A model generated the notes under the pieces. That model worked only from the letters and a program-made list of their open reading frames with translations. It ran no database searches and had not been told where the DNA came from. Both the position numbers and the translations under genes were made by a program. Source: Chloroflexota bacterium (GTDB taxonomy: Bacteria > Chloroflexota > Anaerolineae > Anaerolineales > Villigracilaceae). Taken from it: DNA of 64,000 bases. The first letter of the stretch is position 1. Every line of letters starts with the position of its first letter. Shown here piece by piece: positions 32,780-41,265 of this stretch. Location: NCBI GenBank assembly GCA_021787595.1, contig JAJYLQ010000003.1:16852-80851 (forward strand), in the 5' to 3' direction.

Positions 32780-34672
32780 CTAGGAAGAAGCAGGCGGCTG
32801 GCACATATTCCGGTTCCTGGCAATCTGCTGGGGATTCGGCATACCCTGCGCGTACTCACAAACTGCCTGCCACGCTTCGTAATGCGTTTTGAATTCATCC
32901 TGGAAATAAACTGCTCCATTTTTCATCACCGTGCGCGTCACATCTACATCCGCGCCGTTGGCGGCCCAATCTGTCTGTTTCATCTGGCCGGCTTTCAAAT
33001 CGGGATTCATGACAAATTTGGCATCCGGCGCGGGCACAACATTCTGCGGACCCGTAGTATTCCACTGCACGGAGCGCCCATCCAGCGTCGAATAGAAAGT
33101 CCACGTCAGGGAGCGGGACCCAACGTCAACGTTGGTCTCCATCAAGATCCAATATGGCGAGTCGTTCTTGAATTGGAAGTCCACCAGAGGAAAATAAACC
33201 GTCGCGTCGAGGCCAGCCATTTGCACATTATCGGAGCCGCTGGATGTTTCTTCATAATATGAGACACGGTAGGCGTGAGGAATACGCTCGACAACCGGAA
33301 ACCCGCCAAAGAACACTGTTCGGAACAGCGTGGTGCTGACCTGGCAAACCCCGCCGCCCACGCCTTTGATCGTCTGGTTGCCATAGATGATCAGCGCCTC
33401 CGCATATCCGTTATTGAGACTTATGTCGCCCAGCGTCTGCCCCATCGAAAAGGTTTCGCCCGGCGCGACCAGCACGCCGTCGAAGCGCGCCGCAGCCGTC
33501 GTGATATTCTGAATGCGCGCGGGATCCGAACCCCAGAAATAAGTCGTCTGCTGGGAGACAACCTGTGTGATTCCCAACTGCTGCGCCGTGGCAGAATCAG
33601 TCAAGGCAGGCCGGACTTCCTTCACCACCAGCGGAACTGTGTGCTGGCCCTGCATCAACGCGTCGGTGATGGCTTTGATACTGGCATCCACATCCAGCGA
33701 CCTGCCAGTCACCGATGGAGAAAGAAGAACCAATTGTTGGGCTGCCTCATTGAAATGGAACGAGGGATTCGAGGCAGCGCGGTCTATCTGCGGTTCGATG
33801 CCGGTCAGGATCTGGCGCAGGGCATTTGGATCGAGCGTCAATTGCACATCCACTTTATTTCCATTTTGGACGGGCTGCGCGCCGATCATGTTCGCCAAGA
33901 CCTGCGGGTCATACACCCACGGCCCCGCGTCGCCCGCCTGGGCATTCGGAATGACCAATTCCAAAGGCGCGCTCAATATCTGCCGGGCAAGATTCGCCTG
34001 CGATGTCAGGTCGGCAACTGTCGGAGGAGTTTCATCCACAACGAGCGGAACCTCCCCGTCGCGGAACGTCTGCAATTGCGCGCTGAGAACCAGCAGCGTT
34101 CCTTCCACATTCAAAGTTCGCCCCGGTTGTCCCGGCTGCGCGGTGACGTTCGTTCCATTCAAATTGATCCGTGCCTGGACAACCGGCTGGTTGACCTGCT
34201 GCGAAAGTCCCTGAAGATATTGATAAGCCACGCGTTGATCGAACAGAATGACAGGCGCGACATCGTAACCGGAACCGCGGGCGCGGATTTGACCCTCCAG
34301 CGCCGCGAACAATCCGCCGCTTCGTCCCAGACGGTAAGCGGCCCGCGCGCTGGACGACGCGTCGAAAGCCATACCCAATTGCGCCGGAGACGCCACCCAA
34401 GCCTTGTCTCCGTACTGGAATAGAACTTTGCCGCTGATCGGATACGAAAGAGTCTGATTCAATTTCAAGGCTGCTGCTTCCGGCGACAGACCCGAAAGGT
34501 CAACGCCGGCCACGGAAACGCCGGGGAAGATGCGTCCGGCATAAACCAGTTGATATCCCAGCGTCCAAGTGAGGATGACGCCGAGGAACAGCATCAGCCC
34601 GCCGATCGCGGCGGCCAAAATTTGTGCCACCAGGGGGAAACGTCGAGGGAACGGGTAAGATAATGCGCTCAT
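32780..34672 (-). CDS. VanW family protein with peptidoglycan-binding domains
   Basis: Predicted 630-residue protein. One N-terminal helix (about residues 13-35) is followed by two PG_binding_4-type domains (GVDLSGLSPEAAALKLNQ and LNGTNVTAQPGQPGRTLN regions, to about residue 350) and a VanW domain (about 385-510) with FSMGQTLGDISLNNGYAE and GGVCQVSTTLFRTVF. The C terminus has a Thr/Trp-rich beta part. VanW proteins are common in wall loci but their reaction is not settled. The gap 32637-32779 contains only GC-rich repeat-like sequence. Confidence 0.85.
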   Translation of the reverse strand: MSALSYPFPRRFPLVAQILAAAIGGLMLFLGVILTWTLGYQLVYAGRIFPGVSVAGVDLSGLSPEAAALKLNQTLSYPISGKVLFQYGDKAWVASPAQLGMAFDASSSARAAYRLGRSGGLFAALEGQIRARGSGYDVAPVILFDQRVAYQYLQGLSQQVNQPVVQARINLNGTNVTAQPGQPGRTLNVEGTLLVLSAQLQTFRDGEVPLVVDETPPTVADLTSQANLARQILSAPLELVIPNAQAGDAGPWVYDPQVLANMIGAQPVQNGNKVDVQLTLDPNALRQILTGIEPQIDRAASNPSFHFNEAAQQLVLLSPSVTGRSLDVDASIKAITDALMQGQHTVPLVVKEVRPALTDSATAQQLGITQVVSQQTTYFWGSDPARIQNITTAAARFDGVLVAPGETFSMGQTLGDISLNNGYAEALIIYGNQTIKGVGGGVCQVSTTLFRTVFFGGFPVVERIPHAYRVSYYEETSSGSDNVQMAGLDATVYFPLVDFQFKNDSPYWILMETNVDVGSRSLTWTFYSTLDGRSVQWNTTGPQNVVPAPDAKFVMNPDLKAGQMKQTDWAANGADVDVTRTVMKNGAVYFQDEFKTHYEAWQAVCEYAQGMPNPQQIARNRNMCQPPASS

Positions 34673-34721
34673 AGGGTTTCAATTATATCCGGCTGGCTAA
34701 ATTTCATCTTAACGCTGATGA

Positions 34722-35321
34722 CTATTTGCTGCGGCGAAAGATCAAGCCCGGAATCATCATCGGTGTGTGCGATTTGTATTCCGCGTAGGCCTGGCCGAAT
34801 TCGCGCAATAGTTTGCGTTCTTCGAAATATGCGCCGACAAAGATATAGATCGTCAGCGAAATATACACGACCAGCAAATTCACGGTCATGACCGGTGTCA
34901 GCCAGATGAAGAGCAGGCCGAAAAGATAAAGCGGGTGGCGGACGAGGCGGTAGAGTCCGCTTGTGGTAAGCGCGCCCGCTTTTTCGTCCGGCTCGAACAG
35001 TTGACGCAGTCCCGCAAAAGAAAGCGCGTCCGTCTGCAAGACTCCGATAAGCAAAAGAATCGCAGAGAGTCCCTGCCCTGCCAACATCAAGAACAACCAC
35101 GGCGCAGGAATGCTGTAAAGATTTTGATCCGGCAGGAAGCGCGCCAGCAAAAGGATCGGCCCAAAGCTCAAAACGGAAAAGATATTATAGGCAAGCCGAT
35201 AGGCGCGCATCCTGCTTTTTCCGACAACACGCGCCAAAAAATTTTTTGCGCCCAGCGAAGCCAGCCACGAATGAACACCGCCCCATAATGCAATCGAGCC
35301 GATCAGGACTGCGAAATTCAT
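34722..35321 (-). CDS. Isoprenylcysteine carboxyl methyltransferase-like membrane protein
   Basis: Predicted 199-residue membrane protein with five hydrophobic helices. The block GLYRLVRHPLYLFGLLFIW and the C-terminal EERKLLREFGQAYAEYKSHTPMMIPG are the ICMT/PEMT-type SAM-binding signature. Homologues methylate lipids, thiols or prenylated targets; the substrate is unknown here. The Met at 35321 is used because the longer frame to 35417 reaches across the promoter region of the next gene. Confidence 0.75.
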   Translation of the reverse strand: MNFAVLIGSIALWGGVHSWLASLGAKNFLARVVGKSRMRAYRLAYNIFSVLSFGPILLLARFLPDQNLYSIPAPWLFLMLAGQGLSAILLLIGVLQTDALSFAGLRQLFEPDEKAGALTTSGLYRLVRHPLYLFGLLFIWLTPVMTVNLLVVYISLTIYIFVGAYFEERKLLREFGQAYAEYKSHTPMMIPGLIFRRSK

Positions 35322-35418
35322 CAACACAACCTTCCCGAAGGATTTGACGTACCCGCTTGAATCTAATCGAGAACAGATAAAATGACAACTGACTGTAAGG
35401 ACTGAACCAAATTTCACA

Positions 35419-35447
35419 TTGACGCATGGATGTCTGACAGGTATAAT
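35419..35447 (+). promoter_or_regulatory. Promoter of the S1-domain gene
   Basis: TTGACG (35419-35424) and TATAAT (35442-35447) with a 17-base spacer, 39 bases upstream of the ATG at 35487. TAGGAGT at about 35474 is the ribosome-binding site. Confidence 0.85.
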
Positions 35448-35486
35448 CGTCCGTCGGCATTATCCCTGTTTCGTAGGAGTAAAAAT

Positions 35487-36254
35487 ATGGTTACAACTGA
35501 TGCAACTACAACGCCTGTCGCCATCGAACTGAAAACAAAATTGACAGGTAAAGTTCTAAAGACTACACTGGCGGGCGCTTTGATTGATGTAGGACAACCC
35601 ATTCCCGGCGTGCTGCACATCTCACAGCTTCAAAAAGATCCGGTCAACAAAGTGGAAGATGTCATAAAAGAGGGACAGACGGTGGATGTTTGGGTTCGCA
35701 AAGTCCGCAAAGATAGAATCGAACTCACCATGATCGAACCCTTGAAATATGATTGGAAGGACCTCAATCCCGAAACGGTCGTCAAAGGCAAAGTGGTGCG
35801 GCTCGAATCGTACGGCGCCTTCGTTGACATCGGCGCAGAGCGTCCGGGTATGATTCACGTCAGCGAACTCGCGCGCGGCTTCGTCAAGAGCGCCAGCGAA
35901 GTCGTGAAGGAAGGCGATGAAGTCGAAGCGGTCATTCTCAATGTGGATCGCAAGAAGCGGCAGATCCGCCTGAGCATGAAAGCCCTCCAGCCCGAAGTCG
36001 TCGAAGAACCCAAACCCGAACGCGAGAACAAACGCCGCAAGCGCGGCAGGAAGCACGAAGAGGCTGAAGTCGAGGCCAATGCAGAGCAGATGGAACCAGA
36101 GCTGACCGCCATGCAGATTGCCTGGCAAATGGCGCAGGAACGCGCAAACAGCAAAGAGAAGAATCGGAGAGCCAAGCGATTTAAATCCGCTTCTTCCGAA
36201 CAGGAAGATATTCTCAGCCGCACGCTCGAAAAGCGGCTCCCCACCGGCGCATAA
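35487..36254 (+). CDS. S1 RNA-binding domain protein
   Basis: Predicted 255-residue protein with two S1 domains. The first (about residues 12-85) carries GKVLKTTLAGALIDVG and VLHISQLQ, and the second (about 95-170) GKVVRLESYGAFVDIGAERPGMIHVSEL and DEVEAVILNVDRKKRQIRLSMK. A strongly basic and acidic helical tail (ERENKRRKRGRKHEEAEVEAN) follows. This is like shortened forms of ribosomal protein bS1. The ATG at 35487 follows a good ribosome-binding site, while upstream frame extension would cover the promoter. Confidence 0.85.
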   Translation: MVTTDATTTPVAIELKTKLTGKVLKTTLAGALIDVGQPIPGVLHISQLQKDPVNKVEDVIKEGQTVDVWVRKVRKDRIELTMIEPLKYDWKDLNPETVVKGKVVRLESYGAFVDIGAERPGMIHVSELARGFVKSASEVVKEGDEVEAVILNVDRKKRQIRLSMKALQPEVVEEPKPERENKRRKRGRKHEEAEVEANAEQMEPELTAMQIAWQMAQERANSKEKNRRAKRFKSASSEQEDILSRTLEKRLPTGA

Positions 36255-36259
36255 AACGA

Positions 36260-36378
36260 AATCCCTCGCAATCAACAATACCTTTACCATTTGCGGGACA
36301 ATTTGGCAAATTGTCCCTACGCTCGCCGCTCCCGATACCGCATTGGCGAAGGTATTGAATCAAGCGAGGGATTTTTTT
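36260..36378 (+). terminator. Terminator with an 82-bp repeat in its loop
   Basis: ATCCCTCGC (about 36261-36269) pairs with GCGAGGGAT (36364-36372), followed by TTTTTTTATT. The 82-bp palindromic element occupies the loop region. Confidence 0.75.
36276..36357. repeat. 82-bp palindromic element, copy B
   Basis: Inverse-oriented copy of 23014-23095 with only a few changes; same total length. The ends CAATACC and GGTATTG are conserved. Confidence 0.85.
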
Positions 36379-36398
36379 ATTGGAGGCAATTAACCGCG

Positions 36399-36425
36399 GT
36401 AGAGCCGGATGCTATCCGGCTCTAC
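36399..36425. repeat. Short palindrome GTAGAGCCGGAT / ATCCGGCTCTAC
   Basis: Twelve perfect base pairs around a three-base loop between the convergent S1 and acyl ligase genes. No T-run follows on the minus strand; it may still help end transcription from that side. Confidence 0.5.
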
Positions 36426-36436
36426 ATTTGAATCTG

Positions 36437-38146
36437 TTATTTGTTTTCCGCTTCCAATTCTTTTAAAAATTTTTCTTTATTGGCTGAACGCGCCGTCTTC
36501 CCACTGGACGTTTTCAAAATCCACTTCGGCCCGACGACTTTTACATAACGCAAAGCGATGGCGGAATTCTTCGTGACGTGACGGCGAATTGCATCGGCAA
36601 TTTCCTCCTGCTGCGCGGCATCTTCCGAATCGACTTCAGCGATGATGACCACATCTTCCGTCCCGGCGGCTTCGTCAAAAATGCCGAAAGCCACCGACCG
36701 TCCCGCGTGAACGCCCGGCACTTCATACGTCAGCGATTCCAAATCCTGCGGATAAATATTTTTTCCGCCGACGATGATCATATCCTTCTTGCGTCCCGTG
36801 ACAAACACTTCGCCGTTTGCAACATAACCAAAATCGCCGGTCAAATACCAGCCGTCGAGAAATACCTTCTTCGCAGCATCGGCGCGATGGTAATAACCGG
36901 TCAACATGCAATCGCTCTGTAACGCGATTTCGCCAACGATTCGCTCGGCGACATCCCTGCCATGTTCATCCAAAATGCGGACGCGCGTATTCGACAGCGG
37001 CCTGCCGGACGACAACATCTTCATCGCGGGACGATTATCTGCTGCCGGACGCGCCGCGCGTTCGGACATGAACGCTTCCCGGTCAATTTCCTCGACTTGT
37101 GGCGGGCGTGACAGATCAGACTGCGTCACCCCGAAGACGTTTTCCGCCATCGCGTACGATGTTTGCAGCGCGTTCAATTTCAGGCCGTACGATTTAAATC
37201 GCTCATAGAATGCATGATGACTTTCCCATCGCACCGGCTCCGAGCAATTGATGACCGCCCGCCACGTGGATAAATCCACGCCTTCCAGCGAACGGTCGCG
37301 GATTTTTTGCGCGCAAAAGTTGTAAGCAAAATTGGGAAGCCACGAAAGCGTGCCTTTGTATTCCGAAACCGATTGCAGCAAACGATACGGCGCGCGCACC
37401 CAATCGAACGGCGAACTCAGAACCAGCGGCACACCCGAAAGAATCGGCATGAGAAATCCGGCGATCAAGCCCATATCGTGATAAAGCGGCAGCCACGAAA
37501 CGATCACATCGTTATCATTCAAATTCAGGGCGCGGCCGTACGCATCCAATTGATTGAACACAGCCTGATGCGACAGCGCCACGCCTTTTTGCAAACCGGT
37601 CGTGCCGGAAGAATGCTGCAATAAAACGATATCATCCGGCGAACGTTTCATTCCCGATAAATTTCCGAAATCGGGATCGGATTGCGGCGCAAGTTGATTC
37701 GTGACGATCACGGCTCGGACGAAATCGTTTTTTTTCAACGCCTCGCGGACATCCTGTTCAAATTCGGGATACGTCACGACCGCGGCTGGCTTTGTCACCG
37801 AAATCAAAGCAGAAAGATCGGCGCGATAGCGTTCCGGCGAAAGTTTTTCCGTCAGGAACGGCATGATGGACGGAATCGCACCATGCAGAATCGCGCCCCA
37901 GAATGAATGGATCAAATCTTCGCCATGCTGAAGAATCAAAATGACAACTTCGCCCGCTTGAATTCTTTCGCGTTCGTATGTACGCGCGTACGCGTTCGCT
38001 CCGCGTAATAATTGGCGATAGGTAATTGGCAAATCGGGTTTGCCCGAATGCTGGAGATAAACCGCGGCCCGCTCCAAAGCTTGCCCTGAGCGAAGTCGAA
38101 GGGTCCGCGCGTGAAGCGACTGAAGCCGCTCCGAAAGAGTCGTCAT
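36437..38146 (-). CDS. Fatty-acyl-AMP ligase-like enzyme of a Dlt-like module
   Basis: Predicted 569-residue adenylating enzyme. The loop LQHSSGTTGLQKGVALSHQA, the motif INCSEPVRWESHHAFYERF, a YAMAE motif, and DFGYVANGEVFVTGRKKDMIIVGG-type block with C-terminal TSSGKTARS (catalytic Lys) place it in the FAAL/acyl-AMP ligase branch and not near DltA. Such enzymes load an acyl group on a carrier protein without CoA. Its start overlaps the acyl carrier gene by four bases. An in-frame insertion of the TTCGACTTCGCTCAG repeat (38084-38104) adds LRLRSGQAL near residue 18. The acid used is unknown. Confidence 0.82.
   Translation of the reverse strand: MTTLSERLQSLHARTLRLRSGQALERAAVYLQHSGKPDLPITYRQLLRGANAYARTYERERIQAGEVVILILQHGEDLIHSFWGAILHGAIPSIMPFLTEKLSPERYRADLSALISVTKPAAVVTYPEFEQDVREALKKNDFVRAVIVTNQLAPQSDPDFGNLSGMKRSPDDIVLLQHSSGTTGLQKGVALSHQAVFNQLDAYGRALNLNDNDVIVSWLPLYHDMGLIAGFLMPILSGVPLVLSSPFDWVRAPYRLLQSVSEYKGTLSWLPNFAYNFCAQKIRDRSLEGVDLSTWRAVINCSEPVRWESHHAFYERFKSYGLKLNALQTSYAMAENVFGVTQSDLSRPPQVEEIDREAFMSERAARPAADNRPAMKMLSSGRPLSNTRVRILDEHGRDVAERIVGEIALQSDCMLTGYYHRADAAKKVFLDGWYLTGDFGYVANGEVFVTGRKKDMIIVGGKNIYPQDLESLTYEVPGVHAGRSVAFGIFDEAAGTEDVVIIAEVDSEDAAQQEEIADAIRRHVTKNSAIALRYVKVVGPKWILKTSSGKTARSANKEKFLKELEAENK
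38084..38104. repeat. CCTGAGCGAAGTCGAAGGG repeat inside the acyl-AMP ligase gene
   Basis: Translated in the minus frame it gives LRLRSGQ, a peptide typical of this short dispersed repeat. A second copy in the opposite coding sense lies in ftsY (41706-41730). Confidence 0.8.
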
Positions 38147-38391
38147 TTGGATTGTCTGCCCTGGATCAGGTTTGCCAATTGATCGAGCGTATCGAACGTC
38201 TGCGCATTCAATTCCGTGTCATCGAGATGAACGCCGAATTGATCTTCGACGAACAAAGCCAGGTCCACCAGACTGAACGAATCAACGAGCCCGCTGGAGA
38301 TCAGCGGCTCATCGAAACGGATCTGGCGTTTGGGTTGTTTCAATACAGATGACGAAATGTATTCGCCAATGGTGGTTTGAAACTCATTCAT
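38143..38391 (-). CDS. Acyl carrier protein of the Dlt-like module
   Basis: Predicted 82-residue carrier with GLVDSFSLVDLALFVEDQFGVHL; the phosphopantetheine Ser is residue 38. It differs from DltC at 243-488 but has the same size and motif spacing. It sits between the MBOAT gene (30 bases upstream) and the acyl-AMP ligase (four-base overlap), so it is most likely the carrier passed between the two. Confidence 0.88.
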   Translation of the reverse strand: MNEFQTTIGEYISSSVLKQPKRQIRFDEPLISSGLVDSFSLVDLALFVEDQFGVHLDDTELNAQTFDTLDQLANLIQGRQSK

Positions 38392-38421
38392 AAGAAATTT
38401 CCTTCTTGAGTAAATCTTGTG

Positions 38422-39837
38422 TTACGCCATCCCAAATAATTTTTGCATCGCCTGCCATGCAATCGCGGGCGTGGACAACGTAAAGAACAACCAGCCGAGG
38501 GCCACAAAATTGAACGTCAGGAAAATACCAGCAAGATTCAAAATTGTTTGACCACTTCGCGTCCGCGTCCACGCGGGCAGGCGCGGACGAATGAAGTCGC
38601 TCCAACGGTTTTGGATGAACAACCCAGCGCCGTGCCACAATCCCCATGCCACAAAACCGGCCGCGATCCCGTGCCAGAGGCCGATCAAGACCATCGTGCT
38701 GATTTGCGTCACAAGGATGATGATCCAAACCGGCATGGAAATTTTGCCGGAGCGCAGCACGCGCGTCAGCGGATTAAAGAAATACGCGCGAAACCATTGC
38801 GTCAGCGTGATGTGCCACGAATTCCAGAATTGGGTCAGGTTGGGCTTGAGATACGGCGAAAGAAAATTCTCCGGCAGGCGGATTCCCATCAGCCGCCCGA
38901 TGCCGATGGCGATATCGGTGTAACCGCTAAAGTCAAAATAGATACGGAACGTGTACGCGTAAAGGAACAGCCACAACCATCCCGCGTGATTGACCCGCGC
39001 CACCAGCACATCGCTGATCGAGATGACCGCCAGCAAATCCGCGACCACGAATTTCTTGAAGAGGCCGATGAGGAGCCGCGTCCCGGCATCCAGCCAATCT
39101 TCGCTTGCGAGCGGAAGCGGCAGGCGCAGCTCTTTGATAAATCGCTCGAGGCGGTCAATCGGGCCGGCTGTGAAGGACGGGAAGAAAAGAACATAGTTGA
39201 CATATTCCGCCAGCGTCACGGATGGGAGGCGGCCCGTCTGGCGATCCCGAATCGTGTGAAGCAGGCGGAAGGCCAGATAGGAAAATCCAAGCCACGCAAA
39301 TGGAATCGATGTGTCTCCGGTGTTGCCTGCCCGAAGCGCCGCGACAGCGTCCCTTGCCTTTTGCAGTAAAACAGGCGATTTCAAAAATACGAAAATCAGA
39401 ACGATTCCAATAAATGCAATGAACTGCCAAAAACGATTCGCCCTCTGCCAACGCGCCAAGCTAAAAGCGACCGCCGCAATTGCGATGATTACGATTAATG
39501 TGTAGCGAAGGTTCGGCGTGTCGGCTGTGAAAACCTGCGTCAGCCTGAAGGAATGATTCAGATCCATCAGCAGAGCAGCGCCAACCATCACTGCCAGCGC
39601 GGGCCAGTTTTGTTTCCAGCCGCGTGTTTCTGGAATGGAAGTCAATGCCCAGGAAAAGACCACGATTGCCAGCGTTGCAAGCGGAAGCCAATAAACAAGC
39701 GTACGATAAGGCTCCGCCGGTTGGAGCCAAAATACTGCAAACGTGCTGACCGCGAGCAAAGCCAGCGAGCGGCCTTTATGCAATTGACCAATCATGATTG
39801 CAGCGATCGTTAAGATTGCAATTTGCAGGATCGTCAT
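38422..39837 (-). CDS. MBOAT-family O-acyltransferase, DltB/AlgI-like
   Basis: Predicted 471-residue polytopic membrane protein. PSFTAGPIDRLERFIKEL, a QFWNSWHITLTQWFRAYFF block and the His-containing IGLWHGIAAGF (His about 389) and GLWHGAG (His about 402) are the MBOAT core, aligned with DltB at 3397-4569. MBOATs pass acyl groups from a carrier to a sugar or alcohol at or across the membrane. The ATG at 39837 shares bases with the stop of a tiny upstream frame (TAATG), as in coupled genes. Confidence 0.88.
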   Translation of the reverse strand: MTILQIAILTIAAIMIGQLHKGRSLALLAVSTFAVFWLQPAEPYRTLVYWLPLATLAIVVFSWALTSIPETRGWKQNWPALAVMVGAALLMDLNHSFRLTQVFTADTPNLRYTLIVIIAIAAVAFSLARWQRANRFWQFIAFIGIVLIFVFLKSPVLLQKARDAVAALRAGNTGDTSIPFAWLGFSYLAFRLLHTIRDRQTGRLPSVTLAEYVNYVLFFPSFTAGPIDRLERFIKELRLPLPLASEDWLDAGTRLLIGLFKKFVVADLLAVISISDVLVARVNHAGWLWLFLYAYTFRIYFDFSGYTDIAIGIGRLMGIRLPENFLSPYLKPNLTQFWNSWHITLTQWFRAYFFNPLTRVLRSGKISMPVWIIILVTQISTMVLIGLWHGIAAGFVAWGLWHGAGLFIQNRWSDFIRPRLPAWTRTRSGQTILNLAGIFLTFNFVALGWLFFTLSTPAIAWQAMQKLFGMA

Positions 39838-39968
39838 TAAAAGCCCTGATAGATCCAGGTCGGCGATGTATCAATGGTGAAGACGACCAGCGCAATCAAA
39901 ATCAGCGCCAGCATCAAAGCCAGAAGATTTTCGCGGTTGAAAATGGCGTGATGGATTTTCTTCCACAT
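39837..39968 (-). CDS. DltX-like microprotein of the second module (43 residues)
   Basis: Very small frame, easily missed, directly upstream of and coupled to the MBOAT gene (stop TAA 39839-39837, MBOAT ATG 39837-39835). It starts at ATG 39968, six bases after AGGAAG, and has a short basic N terminus (MWKKIHHAIFNREN), one helix (LLALMLALILIALVVFTI) and the tail SPTWIYQGF. The DltX at 1674-1820 ends STPKFIYQGF, so the last five residues are identical and a Ser/Thr-Pro pair and an aromatic residue are also shared. Topology, length, tail and neighbourhood match DltX. A chance origin is unlikely. What acyl group it carries is unknown. Confidence 0.82.
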   Translation of the reverse strand: MWKKIHHAIFNRENLLALMLALILIALVVFTIDTSPTWIYQGF

Positions 39969-40004
39969 CAGCAGCTTCCTATTGACATTCATATAAATTG
40001 GTTT

Positions 40005-40108
40005 ATGTCACCCTGAGCGAAGGGTCTCTAGTCCGAAATACGAGACTCTTCGGTCGCACACTTGCCCTGCGTGCAAGTGCAGGGAAGTGCGCTCCCTCAG
40101 AGTGACAT
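40005..40108. repeat. Dispersed repeat bounded by ATGTCACCCTGAG / CTCAGAGTGACAT
   Basis: Inverted ends, with ACCCTGAGCGAAGGGTCTC and GAGACTCTTCGG pieces inside. It lies between the Dlt-like operon and the prfB gene and appears to be non-coding. Confidence 0.75.
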
Positions 40109-40131
40109 CACTTAACTAACTTTTGTAAACA

Positions 40132-41221
40132 TCAATAATTCACGTTCTGACGCAGATAGGCTTCCATGAAACCATCCAGGTCGCCATCCAGGATGGCCTG
40201 CGTATTGCCGGTTTCGAATTCGGTGCGATGATCCTTTACCATTTGGTATGGATGCAAAACGTACGAGCGAATCTGGCTGCCCCATTCCGCTTTGGTGTAT
40301 TCGCCGCGCAGTACTGCGATTTCCTGTTCTTTCTCGGCGTGTTTGATTTCCAACAAACGGGCGCGCAAAACCCGCAAAGCATTTTCGCGGTTCTGAAGCT
40401 GCGAGCGTTCGTTCTGGCAAGTCACCACGATGCCGGTCGGAATGTGAGTCAAGCGCACCGCGGTCGCGTTCTTCTGGACGTTTTGTCCGCCCGCGCCGGA
40501 CGAACGAAAAACATCCACCTTCAAATCGCCGGGATTGATCTCGATCTCCGCGTCGTCCATCGCGACCTGCGGCAGGACTTCCACCAAAGCGAACGATGTG
40601 TGCCGGCGATGCGCGGCGTCGAACGGCGAAAGCCGAACGAGACGATGCACACCTTTTTCCGAACGCAGATAACCGTACGCGTATTTTCCATCAATTGCGA
40701 TGGTCACGCTTTTCAAACCGGCCTCTTCGCCCTCGGTGCGGTCAAGGATTTCCGTTTTGAAACCCTGCGCGTCGGCCCAACGCAGATACATGCGTTCGAT
40801 CATCGCGGCCCAATCCTGCGAATCGGTTCCGCCCGCGCCGGCGTGGATGGCAAGCAGCGCGTCGTCCGCATCGTACGGTCCCGAAAGCATCGCTGCGAAG
40901 GAGCGTTTGTCCAAGTCGGCTTCCAGCCCGGCGATCTCTTTCTCCAGATCGGGACGCAGCGACTCATCCTCGAGATTCGCCAATTCGATCAGGTCATGCA
41001 AATGCTGGTGAAACGTCCGCCACGATTCCACTTCCTCGCGCAAAGACGAAACGACTTTCATCGTACGCTGCGCGGCGGTGGAATCGTCCCAGAAATTCGG
41101 TTTTTCGATTTCCCTTTCCAATTTGGCTAACTTTGCTTCTTTTCCCGCGAAGTCAAAGACGCTCCAAAAGTTGAGAAGTCAATTCCTGTGCGCGAGTCAA
41201 ACGATCAATCAGGTCCTGCAT
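40132..41221 (-). CDS. prfB: Peptide chain release factor 2 with programmed +1 frameshift
   Basis: Short first frame from ATG 41221 (22 codons) ends at an in-frame TGA (41155-41153); the second frame continues at GAC 41154 and encodes the rest, giving about 362 residues. RF2 marks are SPF (RLSPFDAAHRRHTSF) for stop-codon recognition and GAGGQNVQK, the GGQ for peptidyl-tRNA hydrolysis. The slip sequence CTTTGAC is preceded by GGAG three bases upstream, the classic autoregulation. GGAGG stands four bases before ATG 41221; ATG 41224 is an alternative. RF2 ends translation at UGA and UAA. Confidence 0.93.
41152..41168 (-). promoter_or_regulatory. Programmed +1 frameshift site of prfB
   Basis: On the minus strand TTTTGGAGCGTCTTTGAC: a Shine-Dalgarno-like GGAG, three bases, then CTT TGA C. 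Low RF2 lets the ribosome slip one base and read GAC. It matches the known bacterial recoding signal. Confidence 0.93.
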
Positions 41222-41240
41222 CATTCCTCCGATGTACTGC

Positions 41241-41265
41241 AGGGGCGGAGCGGCGCTCCGCCCCT
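41241..41265. terminator. Hairpin AGGGGCGGAG / CTCCGCCCCT after ftsY
   Basis: Ten paired bases with a five-base loop overlapping the ftsY stop codon. It may end ftsY transcripts or be a dispersed repeat; no T-run follows. Confidence 0.45.
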
